From an uncultured Lachnospiraceae bacterium (GTDB lineage: Bacteria > Bacillota > Clostridia > Lachnospirales > Lachnospiraceae), in contig CALWLY010000016.1 of assembly GCA_944381635.1 (NCBI GenBank), positions 1-64,000 of the forward strand: a stretch of DNA of 64,000 bases, given 5' to 3'. Both the position numbers and the translations under genes were made by a program. Shown here piece by piece: positions 8,998 through 17,753 of the stretch (the stretch's first letter is position 1; each line of letters begins with the position of its first letter). Under the pieces are notes generated by a model. That model did no database searches, was not told the DNA's origin, and saw only the letters and a program-made list of their open reading frames with translations.

Positions 8998-10230
8998 ATG
9001 ATGGAAGAACTTCTCAGAGAAGATATAGAAATTGCCCAGGCGATTGAACAGGAACAGGAAAGACAGAACAGCCATATTGAACTGATCGCTTCTGAAAACT
9101 GGGTGAGCAAGGCAGTGATGGAAGCCATGGGCAGCATCCTGACGAATAAATATGCGGAAGGATATCCTGGCAAGCGTTATTACGGTGGCTGCCAGTGCGT
9201 GGATACGGTGGAAAATCTGGCCATAGAGAGGGCCAAAACTCTTTTTGGCTGTGACTATGCCAATGTACAGCCTCATTCCGGAGCCCAGGCAAACATGGCG
9301 GTGCAGTTTGCGGTACTTACTCCCGGAGACACCATTATGGGAATGAATCTGGACCACGGCGGACACCTGACACACGGAAGCCCGGTAAATATGTCAGGAA
9401 AATATTTTCATGTAGTTCCCTACGGCGTGGATGAAAACGGATTTTTGGATTATGACAAAATGAGAGAGACCGCTCTGGCGTGCCGGCCCAAAATGATCAT
9501 TGCAGGCGCTTCCGCCTATGCCAGAACGATAGATTTTAAAAAGTTTCGGGAAGTGGCGGACGAAGTGGGCGCAGTGCTTATGGTGGACATGGCTCACATT
9601 GCCGGTCTGGTTGCCGCAGGACTTCATCCAAGCCCCATCCCTTATGCGGATGTGGTGACAACTACCACCCATAAGACGCTGCGCGGACCCAGAGGAGGAA
9701 TGATTCTGGCAAACAGGGAAGCAGCGGAGAAATACAATTTTAATAAAGCCATTTTCCCGGGTACGCAGGGAGGACCGCTGATGCATGTGATCGCTGCCAA
9801 GGCAGTCTGCTTTAAGGAAGCCATGAGCGATGAGTTTAAAGAGTATCAGAGACAGATTCTGAAAAATGCAAAAGCCCTGGCTGACGGATTGATGAACAGA
9901 GGAATCCGCATTGTGTCAGGAGGAACGGACAATCATCTGATGCTGGTAGATCTGACAAATCTGGGAATCACGGGAAAAGCAGCGGAAAAACTTCTGGATA
10001 TGGCAAACATCACCTGCAATAAAAACACGATCCCCAACGATCCCCAGTCTCCGTTTGTAACAAGCGGTATTCGTCTCGGAACACCGGCTGTCACATCCAG
10101 AGGCATGAAGGAAGAGGATATGGATAAGATTGCGGAAGCGATCGCTCTTTTGCTCAAAGAGGGAGAGGAAAAAGTCGGCCAGGCAAAAGAGGCAGTGAAA
10201 GAGCTCACAGAAAAATATCCGCTGAATTAA
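8998..10230 (+). CDS. glyA: Serine hydroxymethyltransferase
   Basis: 410 residues, the normal length. Interconverts serine and glycine with tetrahydrofolate, supplying one-carbon units. PLP-binding Lys226 lies in [14 protein letters not shown], with the substrate and cofactor segments [10 protein letters not shown] near the N-terminus, YPGKRYYGG and [13 protein letters not shown] in order. Two adjacent ATGs (8998 and 9001) follow GGGAGGAAAC; either could be used. It has its own promoter, and the next operon (threonine/aspartate family) also has its own, so glyA is probably monocistronic. Confidence 0.96.
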   Translation: MMEELLREDIEIAQAIEQEQERQNSHIELIASENWVSKAVMEAMGSILTNKYAEGYPGKRYYGGCQCVDTVENLAIERAKTLFGCDYANVQPHSGAQANMAVQFAVLTPGDTIMGMNLDHGGHLTHGSPVNMSGKYFHVVPYGVDENGFLDYDKMRETALACRPKMIIAGASAYARTIDFKKFREVADEVGAVLMVDMAHIAGLVAAGLHPSPIPYADVVTTTTHKTLRGPRGGMILANREAAEKYNFNKAIFPGTQGGPLMHVIAAKAVCFKEAMSDEFKEYQRQILKNAKALADGLMNRGIRIVSGGTDNHLMLVDLTNLGITGKAAEKLLDMANITCNKNTIPNDPQSPFVTSGIRLGTPAVTSRGMKEEDMDKIAEAIALLLKEGEEKVGQAKEAVKELTEKYPLN

Positions 10231-10261
10231 ATAATATAGAAGCAAAATAAAAAGAATGTTC

Positions 10262-10299
10262 TTGCACTCTCTGGGAGGCTATGCTAAAATATCTCCCAG
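10262..10299 (+). promoter_or_regulatory. Promoter with overlapping inverted repeat before the threonine operon
   Basis: TTGCAC (10262-10267), 17-base spacer, TAAAAT (10285-10290) with extended -10 TGC. A 7-bp inverted repeat CTGGGAG (10271-10277) / CTCCCAG (10293-10299) brackets the -10 region, a position suited to a repressor site or an early RNA hairpin. The first gene downstream encodes an HTH-ACT protein that could be the ligand-sensing regulator (inference). Confidence 0.65.
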
Positions 10300-10369
10300 T
10301 TGAGAACATATGTATCTCTAAGAAAAACAGGGAAATGTACTGCAGCAAAAAAATATGGAGACAAAAAAC

Positions 10370-10813
10370 ATGGCAGAGTCAACCAAATATTTTGTAGTAA
10401 AACAGAAAGCGGTACCGGAGGTACTGTTAAAGGTCGTGGAAGCAAAAAGGCTTCTGGATTCCGGCAAAGTACCTACCATACAGGAGGCCGTGGACAGGGT
10501 GGGAATCAGCCGGAGTTCCTTTTATAAATATAAGGATGATATTTTTCAGTTTCATGACAGTTCACAGGGAAGAACCATCACCATGACGATGCAGGTGGAG
10601 GATGAACCGGGAATTTTATCGGATGCTCTGAAAATCATTGCTGACTTCGGAGCCAACATCCTTACCATACATCAGAGTATACCGATCAATGGTGTGGCAA
10701 CGCTCAGCATCAGTGTCCAGGTGTTAAAGACAACCGGGGATATTTCCAGCATGATTGAAACGATGGAAAGCAAGGAAGGCATCCGCAACGTAAAGATTCT
10801 GGCAAAAGAGTAA
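10370..10813 (+). CDS. HTH-ACT domain protein (UPF0735, PheB/ThrR-like)
   Basis: 147 residues from ATG 10370, selected because GGAG lies 9 bases upstream; an in-frame ATG at 10355 is itself part of that ribosome-site region. The N-terminal half has a helix-turn-helix-like stretch (TIQEAVDRVGISRSSFYKYK) and the C-terminal half an ACT domain (TMQVEDEPGILSDALKIIAD) that binds an amino acid in related proteins. The family includes Bacillus PheB-type proteins, at least one described as a regulator of threonine genes. Being first in the operon with homoserine dehydrogenase, a feedback regulator role is likely but inferred. Confidence 0.8.
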   Translation: MAESTKYFVVKQKAVPEVLLKVVEAKRLLDSGKVPTIQEAVDRVGISRSSFYKYKDDIFQFHDSSQGRTITMTMQVEDEPGILSDALKIIADFGANILTIHQSIPINGVATLSISVQVLKTTGDISSMIETMESKEGIRNVKILAKE

Positions 10814-10865
10814 TGGGATTTTGGCAAAATCTCATCAGTAAATATCTGAAAGGAAGCATAAGCCA

Positions 10866-12071
10866 ATGTATATAGCAATTTTAGGTTACGGCACCGTAGG
10901 CAGCGGAATTGCCAGAGTATTGGAGATGAACAGCGAGTGCATCAGCCAGCGGGCAGGAGAAAAAATAGAGGTAAAATATATTCTGGATCTGAGAGAGTTT
11001 CCGGGCGATCCCCTGGAAAAAAAGGTGGTTCACGACATCAATATTATTCTGGACGATCCGCAGATACAGGTTGTCTGCGAGACAATGGGCGGAAATGAAC
11101 CTGCCTACACCTATTCTAAGGAAGCGCTGAAAAGAGGAAAAAGCGTGTGCACTTCCAATAAGGAGCTGGTGGCTAATCACGGCGCGGAACTGATTGCGCT
11201 GGCAAAAGAGCATTACTGCCATTATCTGTTTGAGGCCAGCGTGGGAGGAGGAATTCCGATCATTCGGCCTTTAAACGATGCGCTTACAGCAGAAAAAATT
11301 GTGGAAATCACGGGAATTTTAAACGGAACCACCAACTATATTCTGACGCATATGCAGACGGACGGGGCGGCTTTTGAGGACGTATTAAAGAGCGCGCAGG
11401 AAAAAGGATACGCGGAGAGAAATCCCGAAGCGGATGTGGAAGGCTACGATGCCTGCCGCAAGATTGCGATTCTTTCTTCCATGGCAGCAGGAAAGACCGT
11501 GGACTTTCGCCAGATTTATACGGAAGGAATCACCAAAATCGGACAGATAGATTTTGAATATGCGCGTAAGCTTGGAAAAACGATCAAGCTTTTAGCGACC
11601 AGCAGAGAAGAAAAAGACGGTTACTTTGCCATGGTGGCGCCGTTTCTTGTAGGAGAGGAAAATCCCCTTGCCAGTGTCAACGGTGTGTTCAATGCGATTC
11701 TGGTGGAGGGCAACACGCTGGGAGAGTGTATGTTTTACGGAAAAGGAGCCGGAAAACTGCCGACAGCCAGTGCGGTAGTATCCGATGTGGTGGAATGTGC
11801 CAGATACCCCAGAGGAAGCGGAAAGGTTTTCTGGAAGGAAGGCAGCGTGAAGGTCAGCAGTATTGACGAAGCAAGCGGGCGTTCCCTGATCCGTGTAAAA
11901 AGCGAAGATGAAAAACAGGCAAAAGAACTGTTTGAAATAAAAGAAATTCTGCGTCTTGATACACACCCGGAAGAGTTCGGATTCGTGACTGAAAAAATGA
12001 AAGAGCGGGATGTAAAGGAAAAGCTTGACAAACTGTCGGGAGTGCTTGGACGCATACGAATCAAGTCTTAA
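10866..12071 (+). CDS. hom: Homoserine dehydrogenase
   Basis: 401 residues. Reduces aspartate semialdehyde to homoserine with NAD(P)H. The Rossmann motif GYGTVGSGIARVL opens the protein, then VCTSNKELVANHG, the catalytic-region segments GGGIPIIRPLNDALTAEKI and ILNGTTNYILT, and EADVEGYDACRKIAIL in the homoserine-binding domain. The C-terminal part (from about residue 345) is a short ACT-like tail ending GRIRIKS, so feedback inhibition by threonine is possible but the domain is shorter than in many orthologues. Start ATG 10866 follows AAAGGAAG. It sits between the ACT regulator and the proposed homoserine kinase. Confidence 0.93.
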   Translation: MYIAILGYGTVGSGIARVLEMNSECISQRAGEKIEVKYILDLREFPGDPLEKKVVHDINIILDDPQIQVVCETMGGNEPAYTYSKEALKRGKSVCTSNKELVANHGAELIALAKEHYCHYLFEASVGGGIPIIRPLNDALTAEKIVEITGILNGTTNYILTHMQTDGAAFEDVLKSAQEKGYAERNPEADVEGYDACRKIAILSSMAAGKTVDFRQIYTEGITKIGQIDFEYARKLGKTIKLLATSREEKDGYFAMVAPFLVGEENPLASVNGVFNAILVEGNTLGECMFYGKGAGKLPTASAVVSDVVECARYPRGSGKVFWKEGSVKVSSIDEASGRSLIRVKSEDEKQAKELFEIKEILRLDTHPEEFGFVTEKMKERDVKEKLDKLSGVLGRIRIKS

Positions 12072-12140
12072 ATGCATATAATACACATATAGTTAACCGT
12101 AATATTATGACAGCAGTCCATCGTAGTGGGAGGGACAGAT

Positions 12141-13364
12141 ATGAAATACGTGATTATTTTGGGAGACGGAATGGCAGATGAACCGATACCGGAGCTGCAC
12201 GAGAGAACACCGCTGGCCTATGCGAAAACGCCGGCCCTGGACGCTCTGAGCAAAAAATCTCAGATCGGGCTTGTCTCCACAGTTCCGGAAGGGATGGCTC
12301 CGGGTTCGGATACGGCCAATCTTTCTGTTATGGGATACGATCCCAGAAAATATTACAGCGGGCGTTCCCCGCTTGAGGCGCTGAGCATCGGTGTGCCTAT
12401 GAAAGATACCGATGTGGCTTTGCGCTGCAATTTTGTGACCATATCAGAGGACTCTCATCCCTTTGAGCAGAAAATTATTCTGGATCACAGTTCCAGTGAG
12501 ATAAGCACAGAGGACTGTGCGGTGCTTCTGGATGCAGTGAAAGAGGAACTGGAAAAGGGGCCCTGGCATTTTTATCTGGGAACAAGTTATCGCCACTGCC
12601 TGATCTGGGAAAAGGGATATCTGCTGGATCTGACGCCGCCCCACGATGTGCTGGGACAGATTATCGGCCCCTATCTTCCAAAGGAAGAGGAACTTCTGTG
12701 GATGATGAAGAGAAGCCATGAAATTTTAAAAGACCATCCGCTGAATCAAAAACGGAAAGAACAGGGACTTCACCCGGCTAACTGCTGTTGGTTCTGGGGA
12801 GCGGGAACGAAACCTGCACTGCCGGATTTCGGCGGAAAATACGGAAAAAAGGGAATCATGATTTCTGCCGTGGATCTGCTGAAAGGCATTGCCGTAGGGG
12901 CAGGGCTTGATGTGGCAGAAGTGGAAGGCGCCAATGGAGGGCTGAATACCAATTATGAGGGAAAACGAGAGGCTGCTGTGAAAGCCTTGGCCCAGGACGG
13001 GTATGATTTTGCCTACATCCATGTGGAGGCTCCGGACGAGATGGGACATCAGGGAAGCATTGAGCGAAAAGTGGAGGCTATCGAGTATCTGGATTCGAGG
13101 ATTATCGGTCCCCTGGTGGAAGAACTGGAAGCAAAAAATCTGGATTTCAGGCTGTTGGTTCTTCCGGATCATCCTACGCCTATCAGGCTGAGGACCCATA
13201 CGGATAAGGAAGTTCCCTATCTTCTTTATGACAGCACAAAGCCTGAAAAGAACGAGTGGGACTACAATGAGGCGGAAGCCATTTTAAGCGGTAATTTTGT
13301 GCCGCAGGGATATAAACTGATAGAAATGCTGTTTGCAGAAAAGAAAGATAAGAAAAACGGCTGA
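12141..13364 (+). CDS. Phosphoglycerate-mutase-like enzyme, proposed homoserine kinase
   Basis: 407 residues from ATG 12141, set by GGGAGGGA directly upstream (the longer GTG 12126 start would use this ribosome site as codons). The alkaline-phosphatase-like fold of cofactor-independent phosphoglycerate mutase is shown by the metal-site start IILGDGMADEP, GSDTANLSVMGYDP (nucleophile region), ISAVDLLKGIAVGAGL, HVEAPDEMGHQG and LPDHPTPI. It belongs to the archaeal-type ApgM group; a subgroup has been proposed as homoserine kinase because it occurs in threonine operons. Here it lies exactly between homoserine dehydrogenase and aspartate kinase, which favours that role over glycolysis (inference). 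Confidence 0.85.
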   Translation: MKYVIILGDGMADEPIPELHERTPLAYAKTPALDALSKKSQIGLVSTVPEGMAPGSDTANLSVMGYDPRKYYSGRSPLEALSIGVPMKDTDVALRCNFVTISEDSHPFEQKIILDHSSSEISTEDCAVLLDAVKEELEKGPWHFYLGTSYRHCLIWEKGYLLDLTPPHDVLGQIIGPYLPKEEELLWMMKRSHEILKDHPLNQKRKEQGLHPANCCWFWGAGTKPALPDFGGKYGKKGIMISAVDLLKGIAVGAGLDVAEVEGANGGLNTNYEGKREAAVKALAQDGYDFAYIHVEAPDEMGHQGSIERKVEAIEYLDSRIIGPLVEELEAKNLDFRLLVLPDHPTPIRLRTHTDKEVPYLLYDSTKPEKNEWDYNEAEAILSGNFVPQGYKLIEMLFAEKKDKKNG

Positions 13365-13390
13365 AAAAGCCCGGGAGGATAAGTTGTAAC

Positions 13391-14710
13391 ATGAAAAAAG
13401 TAGTGAAATTTGGAGGAAGTTCTCTGGCCAGTGCAGAGCAGTTTCAGAAAGCAGGAGATATTATCCGGAAAGATTTTTCCAGAAGATACGTTGTCCCTTC
13501 TGCACCGGGAAAGCGGAACAAAGAAGATGTAAAAGTAACGGATATGCTGTATCAGTGTTATCAGCTGGCAGAGGAGGAAAAGGATTTCTCACAGCTTCTT
13601 TCCAGAATCAAGGCGCGCTACGACGAAATCATACAGGGACTGGAGCTGAATGTAAGTCTTCAGGCAGAATTTGATAAAATCGAAGCCAATTTTTATGAAA
13701 AAGCCGGAAAAGACTACGCGGCATCCCGCGGGGAATATCTCAACGGCATTATCATGGCAGCTTATCTGGGATATGAGTTTATCGACGCGGCGCAGGTTAT
13801 CTTCTTTGATGAGGAAGACAACTTTGATGCAGAAAAGACAAACCAGATTTTGGGACAGCGCCTGGCTGTCACCGAAAAAGCGGTGGTACCGGGATTTTAC
13901 GGAGCCCGTCCCGACGGAAGCATTAAAACTTTTTCAAGAGGCGGTTCGGATATTACCGGTTCCATTGTGGCGAGAGCAGTACGTGCAGATGTCTACGAAA
14001 ACTGGACCGATGTATCTGGATTTTTGATCGCGGATCCCCGCATTATTGACAATCCCGAAAAAATCGAGACCATTACTTATCGGGAATTAAGAGAACTTTC
14101 CTATATGGGAGCCAGTGTCCTTCATGAGGAGGCAATTTTCCCGGTAAGAAGAGAAGGAATCCCGATCAATATCAGAAATACCAATGAGCCGGATGACAAG
14201 GGAACCTGGATTGTGGAGAGCACCTGTCAGAAGTCACGTTTTGTCATCACCGGTATTGCGGGAAAGAGGGGATTTTGCTCTATCAACATCGAAAAAGATA
14301 TGATGAACTCCGAAATCGGTTTTGGAAGAAAAGTTCTTCAGGCTTTTGAGGATAATGGCATTGCTTTCGAGCATGTGCCTTCCGGTATCGATACTATGAC
14401 GATTTTTGTCCATCAGGATGAATTTATGCATAAGGAACAGAACGTAGTGGCAGCCATCCACCGGCTGGCAGATCCGGATATGATCGATATTGAAGCGGAT
14501 CTGGCGCTGATTGCTGTGGTGGGACGCGGTATGAAATCTACCAGAGGAACAGCGGGACGTATCTTTTCCGCTTTGGCCCATGCCAATATCAACGTCCGCA
14601 TGATCGACCAGGGCTCCAGTGAGCTTAACATCATCATCGGCGTGAAGAATGAAGATTTTGAAGAAGCCATCAAGGCAATTTATGATATTTTCGTGCTGGT
14701 TCAGCTGTAA
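13391..14710 (+). CDS. lysC: Aspartate kinase
   Basis: 439 residues. Phosphorylates aspartate, the first step to lysine, threonine and methionine. The amino-acid kinase domain shows KFGGSSLASAEQF at the start, FSRGGSDITGSIVARAV in the middle and VLHEEAIFPVRREGIPINIRNTN; the C-terminus has two ACT domains (GFCSINIEKDMMNSE and LALIAVVGRGMKSTRGTAGRIF). The RBS GGGAGGATAAG lies before ATG 13391. Placement in the threonine-type operon suggests threonine-related feedback. Its pathway product aspartate semialdehyde is also the carbon donor for the carboxynorspermidine route encoded at 55.6 kb. Confidence 0.95.
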   Translation: MKKVVKFGGSSLASAEQFQKAGDIIRKDFSRRYVVPSAPGKRNKEDVKVTDMLYQCYQLAEEEKDFSQLLSRIKARYDEIIQGLELNVSLQAEFDKIEANFYEKAGKDYAASRGEYLNGIIMAAYLGYEFIDAAQVIFFDEEDNFDAEKTNQILGQRLAVTEKAVVPGFYGARPDGSIKTFSRGGSDITGSIVARAVRADVYENWTDVSGFLIADPRIIDNPEKIETITYRELRELSYMGASVLHEEAIFPVRREGIPINIRNTNEPDDKGTWIVESTCQKSRFVITGIAGKRGFCSINIEKDMMNSEIGFGRKVLQAFEDNGIAFEHVPSGIDTMTIFVHQDEFMHKEQNVVAAIHRLADPDMIDIEADLALIAVVGRGMKSTRGTAGRIFSALAHANINVRMIDQGSSELNIIIGVKNEDFEEAIKAIYDIFVLVQL

Positions 14711-14740
14711 GCACAGCCGGATTTGAAAGTCTTAAATCGA

Positions 14741-14783
14741 AAAGTCCTGAAAGTCAGTTTTATATGGCTTTCAGGGCTTTTTT
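14741..14783 (+). terminator. Terminator of the threonine operon
   Basis: AAAGTCCTGAAAG (14741-14753) pairs with CTTTCAGGGCTTT (14768-14780) and is followed by a T-run to 14783. The T-run is shared with the left arm of the R2 palindrome. Confidence 0.85.
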
Positions 14784-14935
14784 CATACGATAGGAAAATT
14801 CATTTCCTATCGTATGAAAAAAGACGCTTCGCTGTGGATGCGCGCTCAGCGCTCAGACAATCAGAGATTGCCCGGAAAATGGTTGCTGACGGCAATCGCG
14901 CCCGGCGCAAGAGTGTGTCAAAGCACACTCTTTTT
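14778..14935. repeat. R2 structured repeat, copy a
   Basis: Begins with a perfect 20-bp palindrome (14778-14797 with 14803-14822, loop ATTCA), continues with a conserved segment (GACGCTTCGCTGTG, GCGCTCAG, GATTGCCCGGAAAATGGTTG, GACGGCAATCGCGC) and ends with a terminator-like hairpin AAGAGTGTG...CACACTCTT plus T-run. Other copies: 53003-53160, 61863-61992 and a 3' fragment at 35700-35758. An apparent frame of 78 codons runs across it but is not a credible gene. Confidence 0.8.
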
Positions 14936-14978
14936 GAAACATACTTTATAAAATCTTAAAGATTTTTTTGAAACTTTG

Positions 14979-14987
14979 TGGTATACT
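14979..14987 (+). promoter_or_regulatory. Extended -10 promoter of the ABC export operon
   Basis: TGG then TATACT at 14982-14987. No strong -35 box is seen. The transcript would carry the R1b hairpin (15050-15101) in its leader of about 150 bases. Confidence 0.5.
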
Positions 14988-15049
14988 GGGCGGGACAGTA
15001 TGAGTAGCATTAAAAAAGGCAGAAAATGGAAACATTTCACGAAAGATTT

Positions 15050-15101
15050 TAGCGTCGGCATACAGGGCTGAGGCGTATTGTCCCTCTATACACCAACGCT
15101 A
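15050..15101. repeat. R1 palindromic repeat, copy b
   Basis: TAGCGTCGGCATACAGGG (from 15050) faces CTATACACCAACGCTA (to 15101). The loop GAGGCGTATTGTC is the reverse complement of the loop of copy a, so the element is inverted here. Arms carry several substitutions. It lies in the leader of the ABC operon. Confidence 0.8.
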
Positions 15102-15143
15102 TAGAAACAGGAAGTCAGATACGATGAGAGAAAGGCAGAAACC

Positions 15144-15938
15144 ATGAGTGAAACGGGACAGGTGGTCATTTCGGTAAAAGATCTGTACAAGATTTACCGG
15201 GTGGGCGATACAAAGGTTCGGGCGTTAAACGGTGTGGACTTCAGCATTTATAAAGGAGAATTCTGCGCGATTGTAGGTACGTCCGGCTCCGGAAAATCCA
15301 CTCTTTTAAACATGCTGGCAGGATTGGAGAAACCGACAAAAGGGCAGATCGTCATTGCCGGAGAACATATGGAGCAGAAAACGGAAAATCAGCTGGTAAA
15401 ATTCCGCAGGGAACATATCGGGTTTATTTTTCAGTCATTTAACCTGATGGGAACTATGGATGCAGTGGAAAATGTGGCGCTTCCGCTTACCTTTCAGGGG
15501 ATAAAAAAAGCGGAAAGAATGAAGAAAGCGTCACAGGTGCTGGATCTGGTAGGACTGAAAAAATATAAGCATCACAGACCTTCCCAGATGTCCGGCGGTC
15601 AGCAGCAGCGTGTGGGAGTTGCCAGAGCCCTTGTTGTGAATCCAGAAATCATTTTTGCGGATGAGCCTACGGGAAATCTGGATTCCAATACGTCTAAAGA
15701 AGTGATGGAGCTGATGCAGAAGATTGTAAGAGAACAGAAACAGACACTTGTCATGGTAACTCACGACAATCATCTGGCATCTTTTGCAGACCGTATTTTT
15801 CATATCATCGATGGTAAAATCGTACAGATAGAAGATAACAGGAAAAATCGGGAAGGCGAAGAGAAGAACAAAGAGAACAGCGAAGAGAAAAAGAAGGAAG
15901 AAATCACAGAGATAAATAAGAAAGAGGCCGGGGAATAA
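15144..15938 (+). CDS. ABC transporter ATP-binding protein, MacB/LolD type
   Basis: 264 residues. Energises export or membrane-protein extrusion by the permease two genes downstream. Walker A GTSGSGKST, Q-loop IFQSFNLMGTMDAVENVALP, signature MSGGQQQRVGVARALV and Walker B IIFADEPTGNLDS are all intact and of the LolD/MacB/FtsE subgroup. The last 45 residues form a very charged tail (EEKNKENSEEKKKEE), unusual for the family and likely flexible. First gene of a three-gene operon; start ATG 15144 follows AGAAAGGCAG. Confidence 0.93.
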   Translation: MSETGQVVISVKDLYKIYRVGDTKVRALNGVDFSIYKGEFCAIVGTSGSGKSTLLNMLAGLEKPTKGQIVIAGEHMEQKTENQLVKFRREHIGFIFQSFNLMGTMDAVENVALPLTFQGIKKAERMKKASQVLDLVGLKKYKHHRPSQMSGGQQQRVGVARALVVNPEIIFADEPTGNLDSNTSKEVMELMQKIVREQKQTLVMVTHDNHLASFADRIFHIIDGKIVQIEDNRKNREGEEKNKENSEEKKKEEITEINKKEAGE

Positions 15939-16020
15939 AAACAGGAGAAGGGGATAAAGCCTCTTCCCGGCAGATAAAAAGCGGAAGAAAAGATCAGGAA
16001 AGGAACATGGTGAGGAGAAA

Positions 16021-17736
16021 ATGAAAAGCAGATGGGTAACGGGAATTTTGTGTGCGGCAGTGATAGCTGCGGCAGGTATGGCTTTCCAGCCGGCAGCGCA
16101 GACTGTCTATGCGGAAAACGATGTGTCAGGCAATTCCACAGAGCCGGAGTATATTGATGACGATGACCGCTTTGATGCAGACGCGGACATGAAAAATTAT
16201 ATGGAAAGTCTTATCAAAGAGTACAAACCGGACAGCTATATTGAAGACAGGCTGGGAGATTTGCTTTACAGTGCCATTTATTATATTGCAAACTCAGAGA
16301 CGATGACGCCCTCGGAAATGTGGGCTTATGTAGGAACCACAAAAGGGAAAATGGATTCCCTTGTCAGCAGCGGAGAGGAAAAATCCTCCACCAGCGAATT
16401 TATTATGCTGGGAAACAACTGGGCTACCCCTACGGTGTCCTACGGACAGGAGGTGGACATTGTTCTGCCGATCATCAATCTGGGAACGGAGGAGCTTACG
16501 GATCTTATCGTGGAACCTGTTGTGGACACCGATGTGACCAAATGGCCGTTTGCGCCGGATTCCACCGGATATGCGAAAAACTTCCAGGAAATTCCGGGCT
16601 GTGCCACCAAACTTTACGATGAAGCTATGTTCAATCGCCGGGAACTTACCTTCCATTTTACAGCCAGAGAAGATGTGCTCACAGGCTATTATCCTCTGAA
16701 ATTCAATGTCTGGTACAGCAAAGAAGGAAAACGCTGTGAGGAGCCGGTAGAGCTTACGGTTTATGTGAAAACACAGGGTAAACCGGGATCGGGAACGATA
16801 GGTATGACGGACAAGGAGCAGGTATCTCAGCCCCGTATTATTGTAACCGGATTTGAAACCACACCGGAAGAGGTTTACGCAGGCGATACATTCACCGTGA
16901 CAATTCATGTAAAGAACACATCCAAAGACACGACGGTCCGCAATGTGCTTTTCAACATGGAAGCTGTGGAAAGCGGAACAGAAGCCAACACCAGTTATGC
17001 CGTATTCCTGCCTACCTCAGGTTCCAGCTCTGTATATGTGGATTCCATGGCGCCGGACAGCACCTATGATATCAACCTGGAAATGTCCGCAAAAGCAGAT
17101 TTGTCTCAGAAACCCTATGTGCTGACTGTAAACATGAAGTATGACACAGATCTGAAAGCAGATCTCGAGGATACAGCCAATGTTTCCATTCCGGTAAAGC
17201 AGGAAGCAAAATTTGACACAAGCACACCGGAAATTATGCCTGCAAGTATTATGGTCGGCGAACAGTCCAACATTATGTTCAGCATTTACAATACCGGAAA
17301 AACAGACCTTTATAACGTACAGGTGAAGTATGAAGGGGCCAGCATCGAAGGCGGGGATGTATATCTGGGAACGATCAAACCCGGCGCTACCGGAAATGTG
17401 GATTCCATGGTAAATGGTATCGCCGCAACCACAGACGACGGAACCATCAAGGCTGTTATCACTTACGAGGATGAGGCCGGAAACCAGTCAAAAGTGGAAA
17501 AGGAAATGAACGTATTTGTAAGTGAGTATGTGGCTCCTGAGATGGATATGGGAATGATGGAGCCCATGCCTGAGGAAGAGACCGGAATGTCTCTTCCGGT
17601 AATTCTTGGAATTATTGCGGCTGTGGTTGCAGTTGTGGCTGCAGCGGTTGTCATTATACTGAAAATCAGAAAAAAGAAAAAAGCAGCAGCAATTCTGGCG
17701 GAAGACCTGATGGATCTTGACAAGGATGAAAAATAG
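16021..17736 (+). CDS. Secreted, C-terminally membrane-anchored CARDB-like protein
   Basis: 571 residues. A signal peptide (MKSRWVTGILCAAVIAAAGM, cleavage probably after VYA near residue 31) is followed by an extracellular part with at least two CARDB/Ig-like beta domains: SYGQEVDIVLPIINLGTEEL, then TFTVTIHVKNTSKDTTVRNV and a further repeat QSNIMFSIYNTGKTDLYNV. A single membrane helix (LPVILGIIAAVVAVVAAAVV) and a basic cytoplasmic tail end the protein. It lies between the ATPase and permease of a MacB-like exporter, so it may be the system's extracellular adaptor or substrate-handling subunit, a Gram-positive counterpart of MacA (inference). Its exact function is unknown. Confidence 0.75.
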   Translation: MKSRWVTGILCAAVIAAAGMAFQPAAQTVYAENDVSGNSTEPEYIDDDDRFDADADMKNYMESLIKEYKPDSYIEDRLGDLLYSAIYYIANSETMTPSEMWAYVGTTKGKMDSLVSSGEEKSSTSEFIMLGNNWATPTVSYGQEVDIVLPIINLGTEELTDLIVEPVVDTDVTKWPFAPDSTGYAKNFQEIPGCATKLYDEAMFNRRELTFHFTAREDVLTGYYPLKFNVWYSKEGKRCEEPVELTVYVKTQGKPGSGTIGMTDKEQVSQPRIIVTGFETTPEEVYAGDTFTVTIHVKNTSKDTTVRNVLFNMEAVESGTEANTSYAVFLPTSGSSSVYVDSMAPDSTYDINLEMSAKADLSQKPYVLTVNMKYDTDLKADLEDTANVSIPVKQEAKFDTSTPEIMPASIMVGEQSNIMFSIYNTGKTDLYNVQVKYEGASIEGGDVYLGTIKPGATGNVDSMVNGIAATTDDGTIKAVITYEDEAGNQSKVEKEMNVFVSEYVAPEMDMGMMEPMPEEETGMSLPVILGIIAAVVAVVAAAVVIILKIRKKKKAAAILAEDLMDLDKDEK

Positions 17737-17753
17737 AGTGAGGGATTAACGCG

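Noticed and set aside
12126..12140. GTG start five codons upstream for the phosphoglycerate-mutase-like gene
   Set aside because: The extra codons are the ribosome binding site of ATG 12141.
14723..14959. A 78-codon plus-strand frame after lysC
   Set aside because: It runs through the lysC terminator and the R2 structured repeat, with no ribosome site or family resemblance.
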